Shown here in pieces: positions 25,439-33,291 of a DNA stretch of 64,000 nt. The number at the start of each line of letters is the position of its first letter. The first letter of the stretch is position 1. Below the pieces are notes generated by a model. The model searched no databases, was not told the origin of the DNA, and saw only the letters and a list, made by a program, of their open reading frames with translations. A program made the translations under genes and the position numbers. This DNA comes from Flavobacterium sp. NKUCC04_CG (GTDB taxonomy: Bacteria > Bacteroidota > Bacteroidia > Flavobacteriales > Flavobacteriaceae), in contig NZ_JAHKRA010000009.1 in the NCBI RefSeq assembly GCF_019345525.1, positions 62,001 through 126,000 on the forward strand, in the 5' to 3' direction.

Positions 25439-25864
25439 ATGAAAAACTCATTTTTAGTGCTGTTGATTTTACTCTGTGGAAGTGTAAGTCTAAATGCGCA
25501 AAGCATAGTTGGTAAGTGGAAAACTATCGATGATACTACTGGGAAAGAAAAGTCAATTGTTGAAATTACAGAAATAAGCGGAAAATATTACGGAAAAGTA
25601 ATCAAGTTAATCAAGCCTACAGTTGAGAATCCGGTCTGTGATAAATGTCCTGGAACAGACAAAGGCAAGCCTATTGTTGGTTTGACGATCATCAAGGGTT
25701 TGGTTAAAAAAGGGAGTGAGTATACCGATGGAAGAATTATTGATCCTCAGACGGGTAAAGAATATAAGTGTACCGTTAAACTCAACGGTATTGACAAATT
25801 AGATGTTCGTGGATATCTCGGAATATCGTTGTTGGGAAGAACGCAAACATGGGTCAGGTTATAG
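25439..25864 (+). CDS. DUF2147-family exported protein
   Basis: A 141-aa protein with signal peptide MKNSFLVLLILLCGSVSLNAQ. The DUF2147 fold starts SIVGKWKTIDDTTGKEKSIVEI and contains CDKCPG (two cysteines, possible disulfide) and ends GYLGISLLGRTQTWVR. The domain is a small beta-rich periplasmic module of unknown function. It has its own promoter box and terminator, so it is a single-gene unit. Confidence 0.85.
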   Translation: MKNSFLVLLILLCGSVSLNAQSIVGKWKTIDDTTGKEKSIVEITEISGKYYGKVIKLIKPTVENPVCDKCPGTDKGKPIVGLTIIKGLVKKGSEYTDGRIIDPQTGKEYKCTVKLNGIDKLDVRGYLGISLLGRTQTWVRL

Positions 25865-25896
25865 ATGTGCTTCTAAGCATTTAAATGAAAATTTGG

Positions 25897-25942
25897 AAAA
25901 CACTTTTGGTAGAGAAGCCTTCTATCAAAAGTGTTTTTTTTT
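25897..25942 (+). terminator. DUF2147 terminator
   Basis: AAAACACTTTTGGTAGA (25897-25913) pairs with TCTATCAAAAGTGTTTT (25921-25937) with one G-T pair, then T residues. Confidence 0.85.
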
Positions 25943-25953
25943 ATACAAAGATG

Positions 25954-25961
25954 TATCTTTG
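25954..25961 (+). promoter_or_regulatory. -7 box for priA
   Basis: TATCTTTG matches TAnnTTTG, 18 bp before the priA ATG and directly after the DUF2147 terminator. Confidence 0.4.
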
Positions 25962-25979
25962 TAAATACAATTTTTAGTT

Positions 25980-28430
25980 ATGATATATTTTGTAGAGGTG
26001 GTGGTGCCTTTGGCGGTTTCTGCAACATTTACGTATTCGGTTTCAGAAGCGGAATTCGAATTTGTACGCGCGGGTATGCGCGTGGCGGTTCCGTTTGGAA
26101 AAAATAAAGTATATACTGCTTTGGTGTTGGAAAAACACCATCGTGTACCGTTACAGTATCAAGCAAAAGAAATACACGAAATATTAGATACCTATCCAAT
26201 AGCTACTGAAAAGCAGATTCAACTGTGGAAATGGATATCGGAATATTATATGTGTAGCTTGGGAGAGGTGTATCGTACAGCGATGCCATCACGACTTTTG
26301 CTCGAAAGTGAAACCCTGATTCATTTTAATGCACAATCTGATATTGATAGTGCTGTTTTAAGTGATTTAGAATATTTGGTTTTTGAAGCATTACAGTTTC
26401 AATCGACACTCAAAATTGAAGAAATAGTATCGATTCTAAATAAAAAAACGGTTTTTCCTGTTATCAATAGCCTTTTGGACAAAGGAGTGATTTACCTACA
26501 GGAAGAATTGATTGAAAAATACAAACCCAAACAAACGCGGTATGTGCGACTGGTTTCGGATTACGAATCCGGAGAGCAATTAAATGCGTTGTTGGAATTA
26601 TTGTCGCGCGCTGCCAAACAACGCGAATTGATTTTGAGTTATTTTCAGCTTAAAGCAGTAGAAAAAAAACCGGTTTCGGTAAAGCAGTTACTCGAATATT
26701 CGGGAAGTACGTCTTCTGTAATTAAAGCATTGGTGGACAAGGAGATTCTTGAAGAGTATTTCTTGACAGAAGACCGGGTTATCTTCAAAGATAGTGATGC
26801 CGTTAATTTTGAATTGAGCGATGCTCAACAAAAGGCATATCATGAGATTAATGAGCAACTGAATTCTAAAGATGTGGTATTGCTTCACGGGGTAACTGCT
26901 TCTGGGAAAACGGAGATTTATATCAAAATGATAGAGTCATTTATCCTTTCGGGAAAACAAGTTTTGTTTTTGCTGCCAGAAATTGCATTGACTACACAAT
27001 TGGTAACGCGATTAGTGGCGTATTTCGGGAATCAAGTAGCGGTTTTTCATTCAAAATATTCTCATAATGAACGGGTTGAGGTGTGGAATCAGGTATTGTT
27101 AGAATCCGCAACTGCGCGGATTGTGATAGGAACGCGATCAGCGCTTTTTTTGCCATTTGAGCAATTGGGATTTGTAGTCATTGATGAAGAACATGAGGCG
27201 ACCTTTAAACAACAAGATCCTGCTCCGCGATACCACGGTAGAGATGCGGCTATAGTGCTGGCAAAACTTCATGGAGCTAAAGTGTTATTGGGTTCAGCAA
27301 CACCGAGTTTAGAGAGCTACTACAATGCCGAACAAGGAAAATTTGGACTGGTTACTTTGACAGAGCGTTATGCAAATGTGATTTTACCGGAAATTATTCT
27401 AATAGATGTAAAAGAAAAATACAAACGCAAGCTGATGACGGGGCATTTTTCAAACACTCTGTTGGAAGAAATGGCTCAGGCTTTGGCACTGGGCGAACAA
27501 GTGATTTTATTTCAAAACCGTAGGGGTTTTTCTCCTGTGGTTGAGTGCATGACCTGTGGAACCGTGCCTCAATGTACAGACTGCGATGTGAGTTTGACTT
27601 ACCATAAATACAAGAACCAGCTGCGTTGTCATTATTGTGGTTTTAGTATGCAGATGCCTACTTCTTGCATAGCTTGCAATAGTGTGGACTTAAATACTAA
27701 AGGCTTTGGTACCGAACAGGTCGAAGAAGAGCTGAAGCAGCTTTTTCCTGAAAAGAAAATTGCCCGAATGGATCAGGATACCACTAGGGGAAAATATGGG
27801 TTCGAAAAACTATTAGAAGCCTTTAAAGAAGGGGAAATCAATATTTTAGTTGGGACGCAAATGTTGGCCAAGGGATTGCATTTTGATAATGTTAATTTAG
27901 TGGGAGTTATGAATGCCGATAACAGCTTGTTTCATCCCGATTTTCGCGCGCATGAACGCGCTTTTCAAATGTTGATGCAGGTGTCGGGTAGGGCGGGTCG
28001 AACCCATAAACAAGGTCGTGTTGTCATTCAAACTTATAATCCATATCACAATATTATTCAACAAGTGACGAATAATGATTATTTAGGTATGTATAAAGAA
28101 CAGATGTACGAAAGGCATAATTTTAAATATCCACCCTTTTATCGCCTGGTTCGTTTGACATTGAGGCATCGCGAATTCGATAAACTAAAAGAGGCATCTT
28201 TTTGGATGTACAATGTATTAAAAACCCAATTGGACATGCCGGTATTAGGACCGGAGGAACCGGCAATTAGCCGAATTCGCAATCAATATATTCGAGTAAT
28301 ATTAATTAAAATTCCGCAGCAAAAACCTTTGATGCCTACAAAAAAACACATTCAACGTATCCTAAAAAGTTTTGAAGCAGTAGGGGGATATCGTGCGGTT
28401 AAAGTCACGGCTAATGTGGATTTTTACTAA
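25980..28430 (+). CDS. priA: Primosomal protein N' (replication restart helicase)
   Basis: PriA recognises stalled forks and reloads the replisome. Order: N-terminal DNA 3'-end binding domain (1-100), winged-helix region, then the helicase core with Walker A GVTASGKT (304-311), the DEEH box (VIDEEHEATF) and helicase motifs V/VI near MQVSGRAGR. The zinc-binding cysteine cluster runs CMTCGTVPQC, CDV, CHYC and CIAC. Length is 816 aa, as is usual in flavobacteria. It is single in its unit. Confidence 0.96.
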   Translation: MIYFVEVVVPLAVSATFTYSVSEAEFEFVRAGMRVAVPFGKNKVYTALVLEKHHRVPLQYQAKEIHEILDTYPIATEKQIQLWKWISEYYMCSLGEVYRTAMPSRLLLESETLIHFNAQSDIDSAVLSDLEYLVFEALQFQSTLKIEEIVSILNKKTVFPVINSLLDKGVIYLQEELIEKYKPKQTRYVRLVSDYESGEQLNALLELLSRAAKQRELILSYFQLKAVEKKPVSVKQLLEYSGSTSSVIKALVDKEILEEYFLTEDRVIFKDSDAVNFELSDAQQKAYHEINEQLNSKDVVLLHGVTASGKTEIYIKMIESFILSGKQVLFLLPEIALTTQLVTRLVAYFGNQVAVFHSKYSHNERVEVWNQVLLESATARIVIGTRSALFLPFEQLGFVVIDEEHEATFKQQDPAPRYHGRDAAIVLAKLHGAKVLLGSATPSLESYYNAEQGKFGLVTLTERYANVILPEIILIDVKEKYKRKLMTGHFSNTLLEEMAQALALGEQVILFQNRRGFSPVVECMTCGTVPQCTDCDVSLTYHKYKNQLRCHYCGFSMQMPTSCIACNSVDLNTKGFGTEQVEEELKQLFPEKKIARMDQDTTRGKYGFEKLLEAFKEGEINILVGTQMLAKGLHFDNVNLVGVMNADNSLFHPDFRAHERAFQMLMQVSGRAGRTHKQGRVVIQTYNPYHNIIQQVTNNDYLGMYKEQMYERHNFKYPPFYRLVRLTLRHREFDKLKEASFWMYNVLKTQLDMPVLGPEEPAISRIRNQYIRVILIKIPQQKPLMPTKKHIQRILKSFEAVGGYRAVKVTANVDFY

Positions 28431-28614
28431 GGTTTGTCTGGATTAAACTCCAAGCGTAGCCGTTATTGACGGCTGAGTCACTTAGTAAAAATTTTGTATA
28501 AATGAGGCTTATTAGGGTTGTTTTCTTGATGTATAATTGTTATTTTTCGTTAAAAAAGCAAAATATTTTACTTAATATATGATTTTAATCATAAATTATG
28601 CGTTTTGTCTTTTT

Positions 28615-28622
28615 TAAATTTG
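28615..28622 (+). promoter_or_regulatory. -7 box for the lipoprotein gene
   Basis: TAAATTTG matches TAnnTTTG, 23 bp before the ATG at 28646. No well-spaced TTG is found. Confidence 0.35.
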
Positions 28623-28645
28623 TTTGTTAATTAATATTTTATACT

Positions 28646-29638
28646 ATGAAAAGAATTTATTTTGGTTTCATATTTTTATGTGTTACCCTACTGTCTATCG
28701 GTTGTTCAAGTGACGACGGAAATCCCATTGTAGTTCCACCGGTTGAGCCAGAAATGACTCCCCCTTCTGCTGCGGTTTTTAAAGAGTTACAAAAAGAAGC
28801 CTTAAACAAAATGACTCAACGAACTAAATTTTCTGCAGAAGACGGACTTGTATTTGTTTCCGAAAAGGGAGTGGAATTACAAATACCTCCAGAGAGTCTT
28901 ACGACTAAACAAGGCGCCATGGTTGAAGGAGAGGTAGAATTGGAATTTATAGAGTTTTACGACAGAGCTTCTATGGTTTTAGCCAATAAGCCATTGATGG
29001 GGAATAACGGCGAGGACGCCTATGTACCCTTAATTACCGGAGGGCAATTTTATATCAATGTTACACAGAATGGTATGGATTTACAAGGGCACTATTTTAA
29101 TATGGTGGTACCGGCTGAAAATACGGGAACCTTGAATAATGAGATGACGCTGTGGGAAGGTCTTTTTAATGAAGATGGAAACTTGGAATGGAACGAATTT
29201 AATCCTGGGCAAGAATTAGGGGGAGTGTTTGCGGATGCTGAGACCAATAGTTACCAAGTTTATCTACGTGATTTTGGATGGACCAATATCGATATATTGG
29301 CTTCATTGGAAGGAGAGAAAACACCCATAGTGGTCAAGACTCCGGATGGTTATGATAATAAAAATAGCGCTGTTTATGTAGCTTATAAGGGAGAGCCAGG
29401 AGTATTGGCTTACTTAGATGTCTATAGCGTTAGTAGTGGAAGCTTTACCGAACATTATGGTTGGGGACCAATTGGCTTTGAAATGTATATCATTTTTGTA
29501 TCGGAAAGTAATGGTGGATTGATTTATGCCATACAAGAGGTTAAGTTGGAAAAGAATAAAGTAATTACAATTGCTATGTCGGATTTGAAAAGCGCTACTG
29601 AGGCTGAATTATCTGCGATAATCAAAGCATTACCATAA
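28646..29638 (+). CDS. Predicted surface lipoprotein of unknown function
   Basis: A 330-aa protein with lipobox LLSIGC (Cys20) followed directly by SSDDG. An acidic stretch right after the lipid-modified Cys resembles the lipoprotein export signal shown in Capnocytophaga, so the protein may face outward. Residues 60-130 (GVELQIPPESLTTKQGAMVEGEVELEFIEF) resemble a ZU5-like beta domain. The C-terminal half is beta-rich with no catalytic motif. It is a single gene between a promoter box and a long terminator; the rpsF operon follows. Confidence 0.7.
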   Translation: MKRIYFGFIFLCVTLLSIGCSSDDGNPIVVPPVEPEMTPPSAAVFKELQKEALNKMTQRTKFSAEDGLVFVSEKGVELQIPPESLTTKQGAMVEGEVELEFIEFYDRASMVLANKPLMGNNGEDAYVPLITGGQFYINVTQNGMDLQGHYFNMVVPAENTGTLNNEMTLWEGLFNEDGNLEWNEFNPGQELGGVFADAETNSYQVYLRDFGWTNIDILASLEGEKTPIVVKTPDGYDNKNSAVYVAYKGEPGVLAYLDVYSVSSGSFTEHYGWGPIGFEMYIIFVSESNGGLIYAIQEVKLEKNKVITIAMSDLKSATEAELSAIIKALP

Positions 29639-29666
29639 ATTTTTTGTTGTATTATAGTTAGTTTAT

Positions 29667-29711
29667 GAAGAGGTGGTTTCCGATAGTAATAGGAGGCTGC
29701 CTCTTCTTTTT
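29667..29711 (+). terminator. Long terminator after the lipoprotein gene
   Basis: A 15-bp stem (29667-29681 with 29692-29706) that pairs throughout if G-U pairs are counted, a 10-nt loop, then five T residues. Confidence 0.85.
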
Positions 29712-29743
29712 ATTACGGTTGATTGAAAAAGAGTTTGGCAAAG

Positions 29744-29774
29744 TTTGTATTCTAAATATAAAAGCGTATTTTTG
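29744..29774 (+). promoter_or_regulatory. rpsF operon promoter
   Basis: TTTG (29744-29747), a 19-nt spacer and TATTTTTG (29767-29774) give an ideal flavobacterial promoter. The predicted leader is only about 30 nt and shows no S6:S18-binding leader structure. Confidence 0.6.
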
Positions 29775-29808
29775 CACCCAATTTTATAACAAATAAAATC
29801 TAATATTT

Positions 29809-30150
29809 ATGAATCATTATGAAACTGTTTTCATCTTGAATCCCGTTTTATCTGAAACTCAGGTAAAGGAAACAGTACAGAAATTTGAGGAATTTCTTAC
29901 TTCTAGAGGAGCACAGATGGTATCAAAAGAGGATTGGGGCTTGAAAAAAATGGCTTACGAAATCCAAAACAAAAAAAGTGGTTTTTACCATTTATTCGAA
30001 TACACAGTAACTGGAGAGATCTTGATCGCTTTAGAGACTGAATTCCGTCGTGACGAAAGAATCATGCGTTTCCTTACTGTAAGTATGGACAAACATGCAA
30101 TTTCTTGGGCTGAAAGAAGAAGAGAGAAATTAAAATCTAAAAAAGCTTAA
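29809..30150 (+). CDS. rpsF: 30S ribosomal protein S6
   Basis: A 113-aa S6 with the conserved N-terminal [12 protein letters not shown] and the [18 protein letters not shown] segment. S6 pairs with S18 on the 30S platform, matching the next gene in the operon. The stop and the rpsR start are 5 bp apart. The C-terminus is lysine/arginine-rich ([12 protein letters not shown]), as in other Bacteroidota. Confidence 0.97.
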   Translation: MNHYETVFILNPVLSETQVKETVQKFEEFLTSRGAQMVSKEDWGLKKMAYEIQNKKSGFYHLFEYTVTGEILIALETEFRRDERIMRFLTVSMDKHAISWAERRREKLKSKKA

Positions 30151-30155
30151 TTATT

Positions 30156-30452
30156 ATGTCGACTATTGAGCAATCTGCAAAAGGAAAAAAAGACGGAGAT
30201 ATCAGATATCTAACGCCTTTAAATATAGAAACAAACAAAGCTAAGAAATATTGTCGTTTCAAAAAATCAGGTATTAAATATATCGATTTTAAAGATCCAG
30301 ATTTCTTATTGAAATTCGTAAACGAACAAGGGAAAATTCTTCCTCGTCGTTTAACAGGAACATCTTTGAAATACCAAAGAAAAGTTTCTGTAGCTGTTAA
30401 AAGAGCTCGTCATTTAGCATTAATGCCATATGTGGCTGATTTATTAAAATAA
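30156..30452 (+). CDS. rpsR: 30S ribosomal protein S18
   Basis: A 98-aa S18. The core [44 protein letters not shown] is fully recognisable. It lacks the zinc-type cysteine pattern; one Cys remains (KKYCRF). It is the middle gene of the rpsF-rpsR-rplI operon, placed 5 bp after rpsF and 15 bp before rplI. The N-terminal 20 residues are basic and probably flexible. Confidence 0.97.
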   Translation: MSTIEQSAKGKKDGDIRYLTPLNIETNKAKKYCRFKKSGIKYIDFKDPDFLLKFVNEQGKILPRRLTGTSLKYQRKVSVAVKRARHLALMPYVADLLK

Positions 30453-30467
30453 AAAGAGGCGAAAACT

Positions 30468-30911
30468 ATGGAACTTATTTTAAAACAAGACGTACAAAAA
30501 TTAGGATTTAAAGATGACTTAGTTTCGGTAAAACCGGGATACGGACGTAACTTTTTAATTCCTCAAGGGATTGCTATTTTGGCTACACCTTCTGCAAAGA
30601 AAGTATTGGCTGAAAACTTAAAGCAAAGAGCTCATAAAGAAGCTAAAGTAATTGCTGATGCGAATGTTATCGCTGAGGCGCTTAGAGCTTTAGATATTAA
30701 GATCACGGTTAAGGCTGGTGGAGAAAAATTATTCGGTTCTGTAACCAATAATGATCTTGCTGAAGTTTTTGCTAAAAACGGTCAAAGTATCGATAAAAAA
30801 TTCATCACTTCTGGTATCATCAAACGTACTGGTAAATATGAAGCGACTGTTCGTCTTCATCGTGATGTAATCATTGAAATTCCTTACGAAGTTATTGCTG
30901 AGCAAGAATAA
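30468..30911 (+). CDS. rplI: 50S ribosomal protein L9
   Basis: A 147-aa L9 with the N-terminal domain MELILKQDVQKLGFKDDLVSVKPGYGRNFLIPQG, a connecting helix rich in Ala/Lys (60-90) and the C-terminal RNA-binding domain (GGEKLFGSVTNNDLAE...). It is the last gene of the operon and is followed 20 bp later by a strong hairpin with a T tract. Confidence 0.97.
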   Translation: MELILKQDVQKLGFKDDLVSVKPGYGRNFLIPQGIAILATPSAKKVLAENLKQRAHKEAKVIADANVIAEALRALDIKITVKAGGEKLFGSVTNNDLAEVFAKNGQSIDKKFITSGIIKRTGKYEATVRLHRDVIIEIPYEVIAEQE

Positions 30912-30930
30912 TCAATTGATTTGATATACT

Positions 30931-30960
30931 AAAGCCTTCTCCAACGAGAAGGCTTTTTTT
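30931..30960 (+). terminator. Terminator of the rpsF-rpsR-rplI operon
   Basis: AAAGCCTTCTC (30931-30941), loop CAAC, GAGAAGGCTTT (30946-30956), then T residues. Confidence 0.9.
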
Positions 30961-31038
30961 GTTATAGGTACTTTGAGGTTAGTGTAAGTAATATTCTTCC
31001 GCATGCTGATTACTGATTACTAGTTACCAATAAATATT

Positions 31039-31046
31039 TATTTTTG
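31039..31046 (+). promoter_or_regulatory. -7 box for the WYL regulator gene
   Basis: TATTTTTG matches TAnnTTTG, 24 bp before the ATG at 31071. Confidence 0.4.
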
Positions 31047-31070
31047 CCTTAATACATAAAAAGTTCCAAC

Positions 31071-32042
31071 ATGGATATCAACAAGCGTTTTGATCGGATA
31101 TTGGCAATACTGGTTCAATTGCAGTCTAAGAAAGTGGTTACGGCACAGGAATTGGCAGCTCGTTTTGAGGTAAGCCTGCGGACTATTTATAGGGATATTC
31201 GTTCGTTAGAATTAGCGGGAATTCCCGTGTACAGCGAAGTTGGTGTGGGGTATTCTTTGGTTGATGGGTTTCGTATGAGACCGGTCCTTTTTACAAAAGA
31301 AGAAGCTTTGAGTTTTGGTGTAGCGGAAAAGCTGATGAGCACTTATCTCGATAAAAATCTTAGTGGACAATTCAGTTCGGCTTTATACAAGATGAAAGCC
31401 ATGTTGCGCACTACCGATAAAGCGGTGGTCTCGACGGTAGAAAGCAAGGTGTTGGTCCGTTCTAAAACAGAACTATTTAATCAAGAGGTGCCGGAGGGTT
31501 TGTCTTTGTTGTTTGAAGGGATTTCAGTGCGCCTCTGTCTGTCTATTACTTATCAAAGTGTAGAGGCCTTGATGCCGTCAGTGAGGTTGGTAGAGCCGGT
31601 TGGAGTTTTTCACGAAAATGGCTTTTGGTATTTTGTAGCATATTGTCATTTGCGCTTGGATTATAGGCAGTTTCGATTAGATCGGGTACATCAAGTTGAT
31701 TTAACAGAAAAACCGTTTGAAAGGCAACATAAGTCTTTAGAGTTTTATTTGGAAAAGCAACAACAAGACTTGGCAAGTCTTGTAAAAGTAAGAATTTCTG
31801 TAGATCAGGACGTCGTTAAGCATTTGAAGTGGGAGCGAGATTATTTTGGTTTTCACAGTGAGATTGAAAAGGGAGATCAAGTAGAGATGACCTTTATGTG
31901 TACAAACTTGAATAATGGATTTGCTCGCTGGTATATGATGTTTGGTGATAAAGCGAAGATTTTGGAACCCGAAAGTCTTAGGGAAACGGTTCGGGCATTT
32001 ATTAGTGAAAATCTTAAAAATATTGATCAATTAAAATCATAA
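31071..32042 (+). CDS. WYL-domain transcriptional regulator (YafY/DeoR-like)
   Basis: A 323-aa regulator. The N-terminal winged helix-turn-helix is at about 5-60 (VVTAQELAARFEVSLRTIYRDIRSLELAGIPV). The middle WYL domain is at about 135-215 (SVRLCLSITYQSVEA..., ENGFWYFVAYCHLRLDYRQFRLDRV), followed by a C-terminal extension. WYL domains sense nucleic acid or nucleotide ligands in several regulators. It converges on a DinB-family gene, and such regulators are often found beside DinB genes. Autoregulation or control of the DinB gene is inference. Confidence 0.88.
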   Translation: MDINKRFDRILAILVQLQSKKVVTAQELAARFEVSLRTIYRDIRSLELAGIPVYSEVGVGYSLVDGFRMRPVLFTKEEALSFGVAEKLMSTYLDKNLSGQFSSALYKMKAMLRTTDKAVVSTVESKVLVRSKTELFNQEVPEGLSLLFEGISVRLCLSITYQSVEALMPSVRLVEPVGVFHENGFWYFVAYCHLRLDYRQFRLDRVHQVDLTEKPFERQHKSLEFYLEKQQQDLASLVKVRISVDQDVVKHLKWERDYFGFHSEIEKGDQVEMTFMCTNLNNGFARWYMMFGDKAKILEPESLRETVRAFISENLKNIDQLKS

Positions 32043-32072
32043 AAAAATCCAGTCTTAAAACTGGATTTTTTT
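32041..32072. terminator. Bidirectional terminator
   Basis: A7TCCAGT, loop CTTAAA, ACTGGAT7, between the convergent WYL and DinB genes. The left arm begins at the WYL stop codon. Confidence 0.9.
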
Positions 32073-32076
32073 GTAC

Positions 32077-32547
32077 TTAACGTTCCCAGAAAAAAGGTGG
32101 TGTTATGTTCAGTGCTCTCAGATAGACAAAAGCTTGTGCTCTGTGGTGTATCTCATTATCTATAAAATAGAAGATGCTGTTTGTGAGCGAATTGTTGTAT
32201 TGTCCAAACAGATTGAATTCTAAACGGAAATCCGTTTCGGGAATTAAAGCGTAGAGCGAATTGATTGCGATGGTGTCCTTGTCCCATTGTTGTAAGAGTT
32301 CCTCTTTGGTCTTGTAAAGATTGGTGTGTTCTGTAAATACAGAAGGTTCTCTTGATATGATTTCCTTTAAACCAGGTACGCCTATGGCGAGTATCTCGTG
32401 AATCATAACTGAGAAAGGGCGCATGTTTCCGATGGTAAATTCAAAAAGGTCTTTTTCTGGAAAAAGTTCAATTGTCCTGCGGGTTGACGCGCGATGTCCT
32501 TGCCAATGGATTAACAGCTCTTCTTTTGATAAGATGTTTGTGTTCAT
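32077..32547 (-). CDS. DinB-family protein
   Basis: A 156-aa four-helix-bundle protein of the DinB/YfiT type. Candidate metal ligands are a central His in PFSVMIHEIL and the HH pair of DNEIHHRAQ, matching the three-histidine pattern of the fold. Family members include thiol transferases of bacillithiol-type systems and many of unknown function. It converges on a WYL regulator. A -7-like box (TAATTTTG, minus strand 32580-32573) lies 25 bp upstream of its ATG. Confidence 0.85.
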   Translation of the reverse strand: MNTNILSKEELLIHWQGHRASTRRTIELFPEKDLFEFTIGNMRPFSVMIHEILAIGVPGLKEIISREPSVFTEHTNLYKTKEELLQQWDKDTIAINSLYALIPETDFRLEFNLFGQYNNSLTNSIFYFIDNEIHHRAQAFVYLRALNITPPFFWER

Positions 32548-32572
32548 AGTATTTGTGTTTTAAATTATTTTT

Positions 32573-32580
32573 CAAAATTA
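32573..32580 (-). promoter_or_regulatory. -7 box for the DinB gene
   Basis: The minus strand reads TAATTTTG, matching TAnnTTTG, 25 bp before the DinB start codon. Confidence 0.35.
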
Positions 32581-32692
32581 GGGGGTGTCTATGACAACTG
32601 TTTGTCAGTAGTTGATGGACGATTTTGTTTTTTTTAAATAAAAGTTATAGTGGTTTTTTGTATAAAAATAGGGGAAGATTTAGAAAGTGTCG

Positions 32693-32700
32693 TATTTTTG
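32693..32700 (+). promoter_or_regulatory. -7 box upstream of the DUF6495-ligA unit
   Basis: TATTTTTG matches TAnnTTTG, about 106 bp before the ATG at 32807. Confidence 0.35.
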
Positions 32701-32806
32701 ATTTTTAAAAATATAAATTGAAATTACTTAGACGACATCTTTTTGTAGTACCTGTAAAGATGGTTTGCAAATGAGGTGAGCGGTCTCGGTTAATAAATAT
32801 ATCATT

Positions 32807-33280
32807 ATGAAATACAGTCGTTTGACCAAGGAGCAATTTGAGGAAATGCACCAAGAATTTATTAATTTTTTGGTTTCTCAGCAGATTGATAAAAAGGAAT
32901 GGGATGAGATTAAGGAGAAAAAACCTCAAGTAGCTGATCAGGAATTGGATGTTTTTTCCGATTTGATTTGGGAGGGCGTATTGACAAAAGCAAAATTTTT
33001 GGAGCACTATTCTAAAAATCACATTTTCTTATTTTCTTGCAACGAAACTCGAATCGATACGATAGTAATCAAAAGTCTAAAACAAGATGTTGATTTTTTA
33101 TCTCAAAAGGGTTTGCAATGGTTAAGCGATGCCATTTTTACCGATGAGGTAGAAGTTAAGTATGGAGCTAAAGATTTTGAAGGTGATCGCAATACAGAGC
33201 TCTTCGGGATTATTCAGCAAGGGGCCATCTTGAGTGAAGGAACTTTGTATGGGGAATTTAAGGAAATGTTGAAATTATAA
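32807..33280 (+). CDS. Conserved Bacteroidota protein (DUF6495-like) upstream of ligA
   Basis: A 157-aa soluble, acidic protein without signal peptide or membrane segment. The opening MKYSRLTKEQFEEMHQEFINFL and the LDVFSDLIWEGVL segment are what I recall of a family (DUF6495) found only in Bacteroidota; that name is from memory. It lies 11 bp before ligA in the same direction, so it is likely cotranscribed. No catalytic motif is visible. A link to DNA ligation is inference from position only. Confidence 0.65.
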   Translation: MKYSRLTKEQFEEMHQEFINFLVSQQIDKKEWDEIKEKKPQVADQELDVFSDLIWEGVLTKAKFLEHYSKNHIFLFSCNETRIDTIVIKSLKQDVDFLSQKGLQWLSDAIFTDEVEVKYGAKDFEGDRNTELFGIIQQGAILSEGTLYGEFKEMLKL

Positions 33281-33291
33281 TTATAAGGATT

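Noticed and set aside
28456..28473. AGCCGT/ACGGCT hairpin after priA as a terminator
   Set aside because: The stem is only 6 bp and no T tract follows, so I did not annotate it.
31008..31024. TGATTAC tandem repeat before the WYL gene
   Set aside because: Only two units; too short to call a repeat array or regulator site.
32041..32547. WYL plus DinB pair as a defence or toxin-antitoxin island
   Set aside because: The two genes converge, both resemble common housekeeping families, and there are no neighbouring nuclease or mobile genes to support a defence role.
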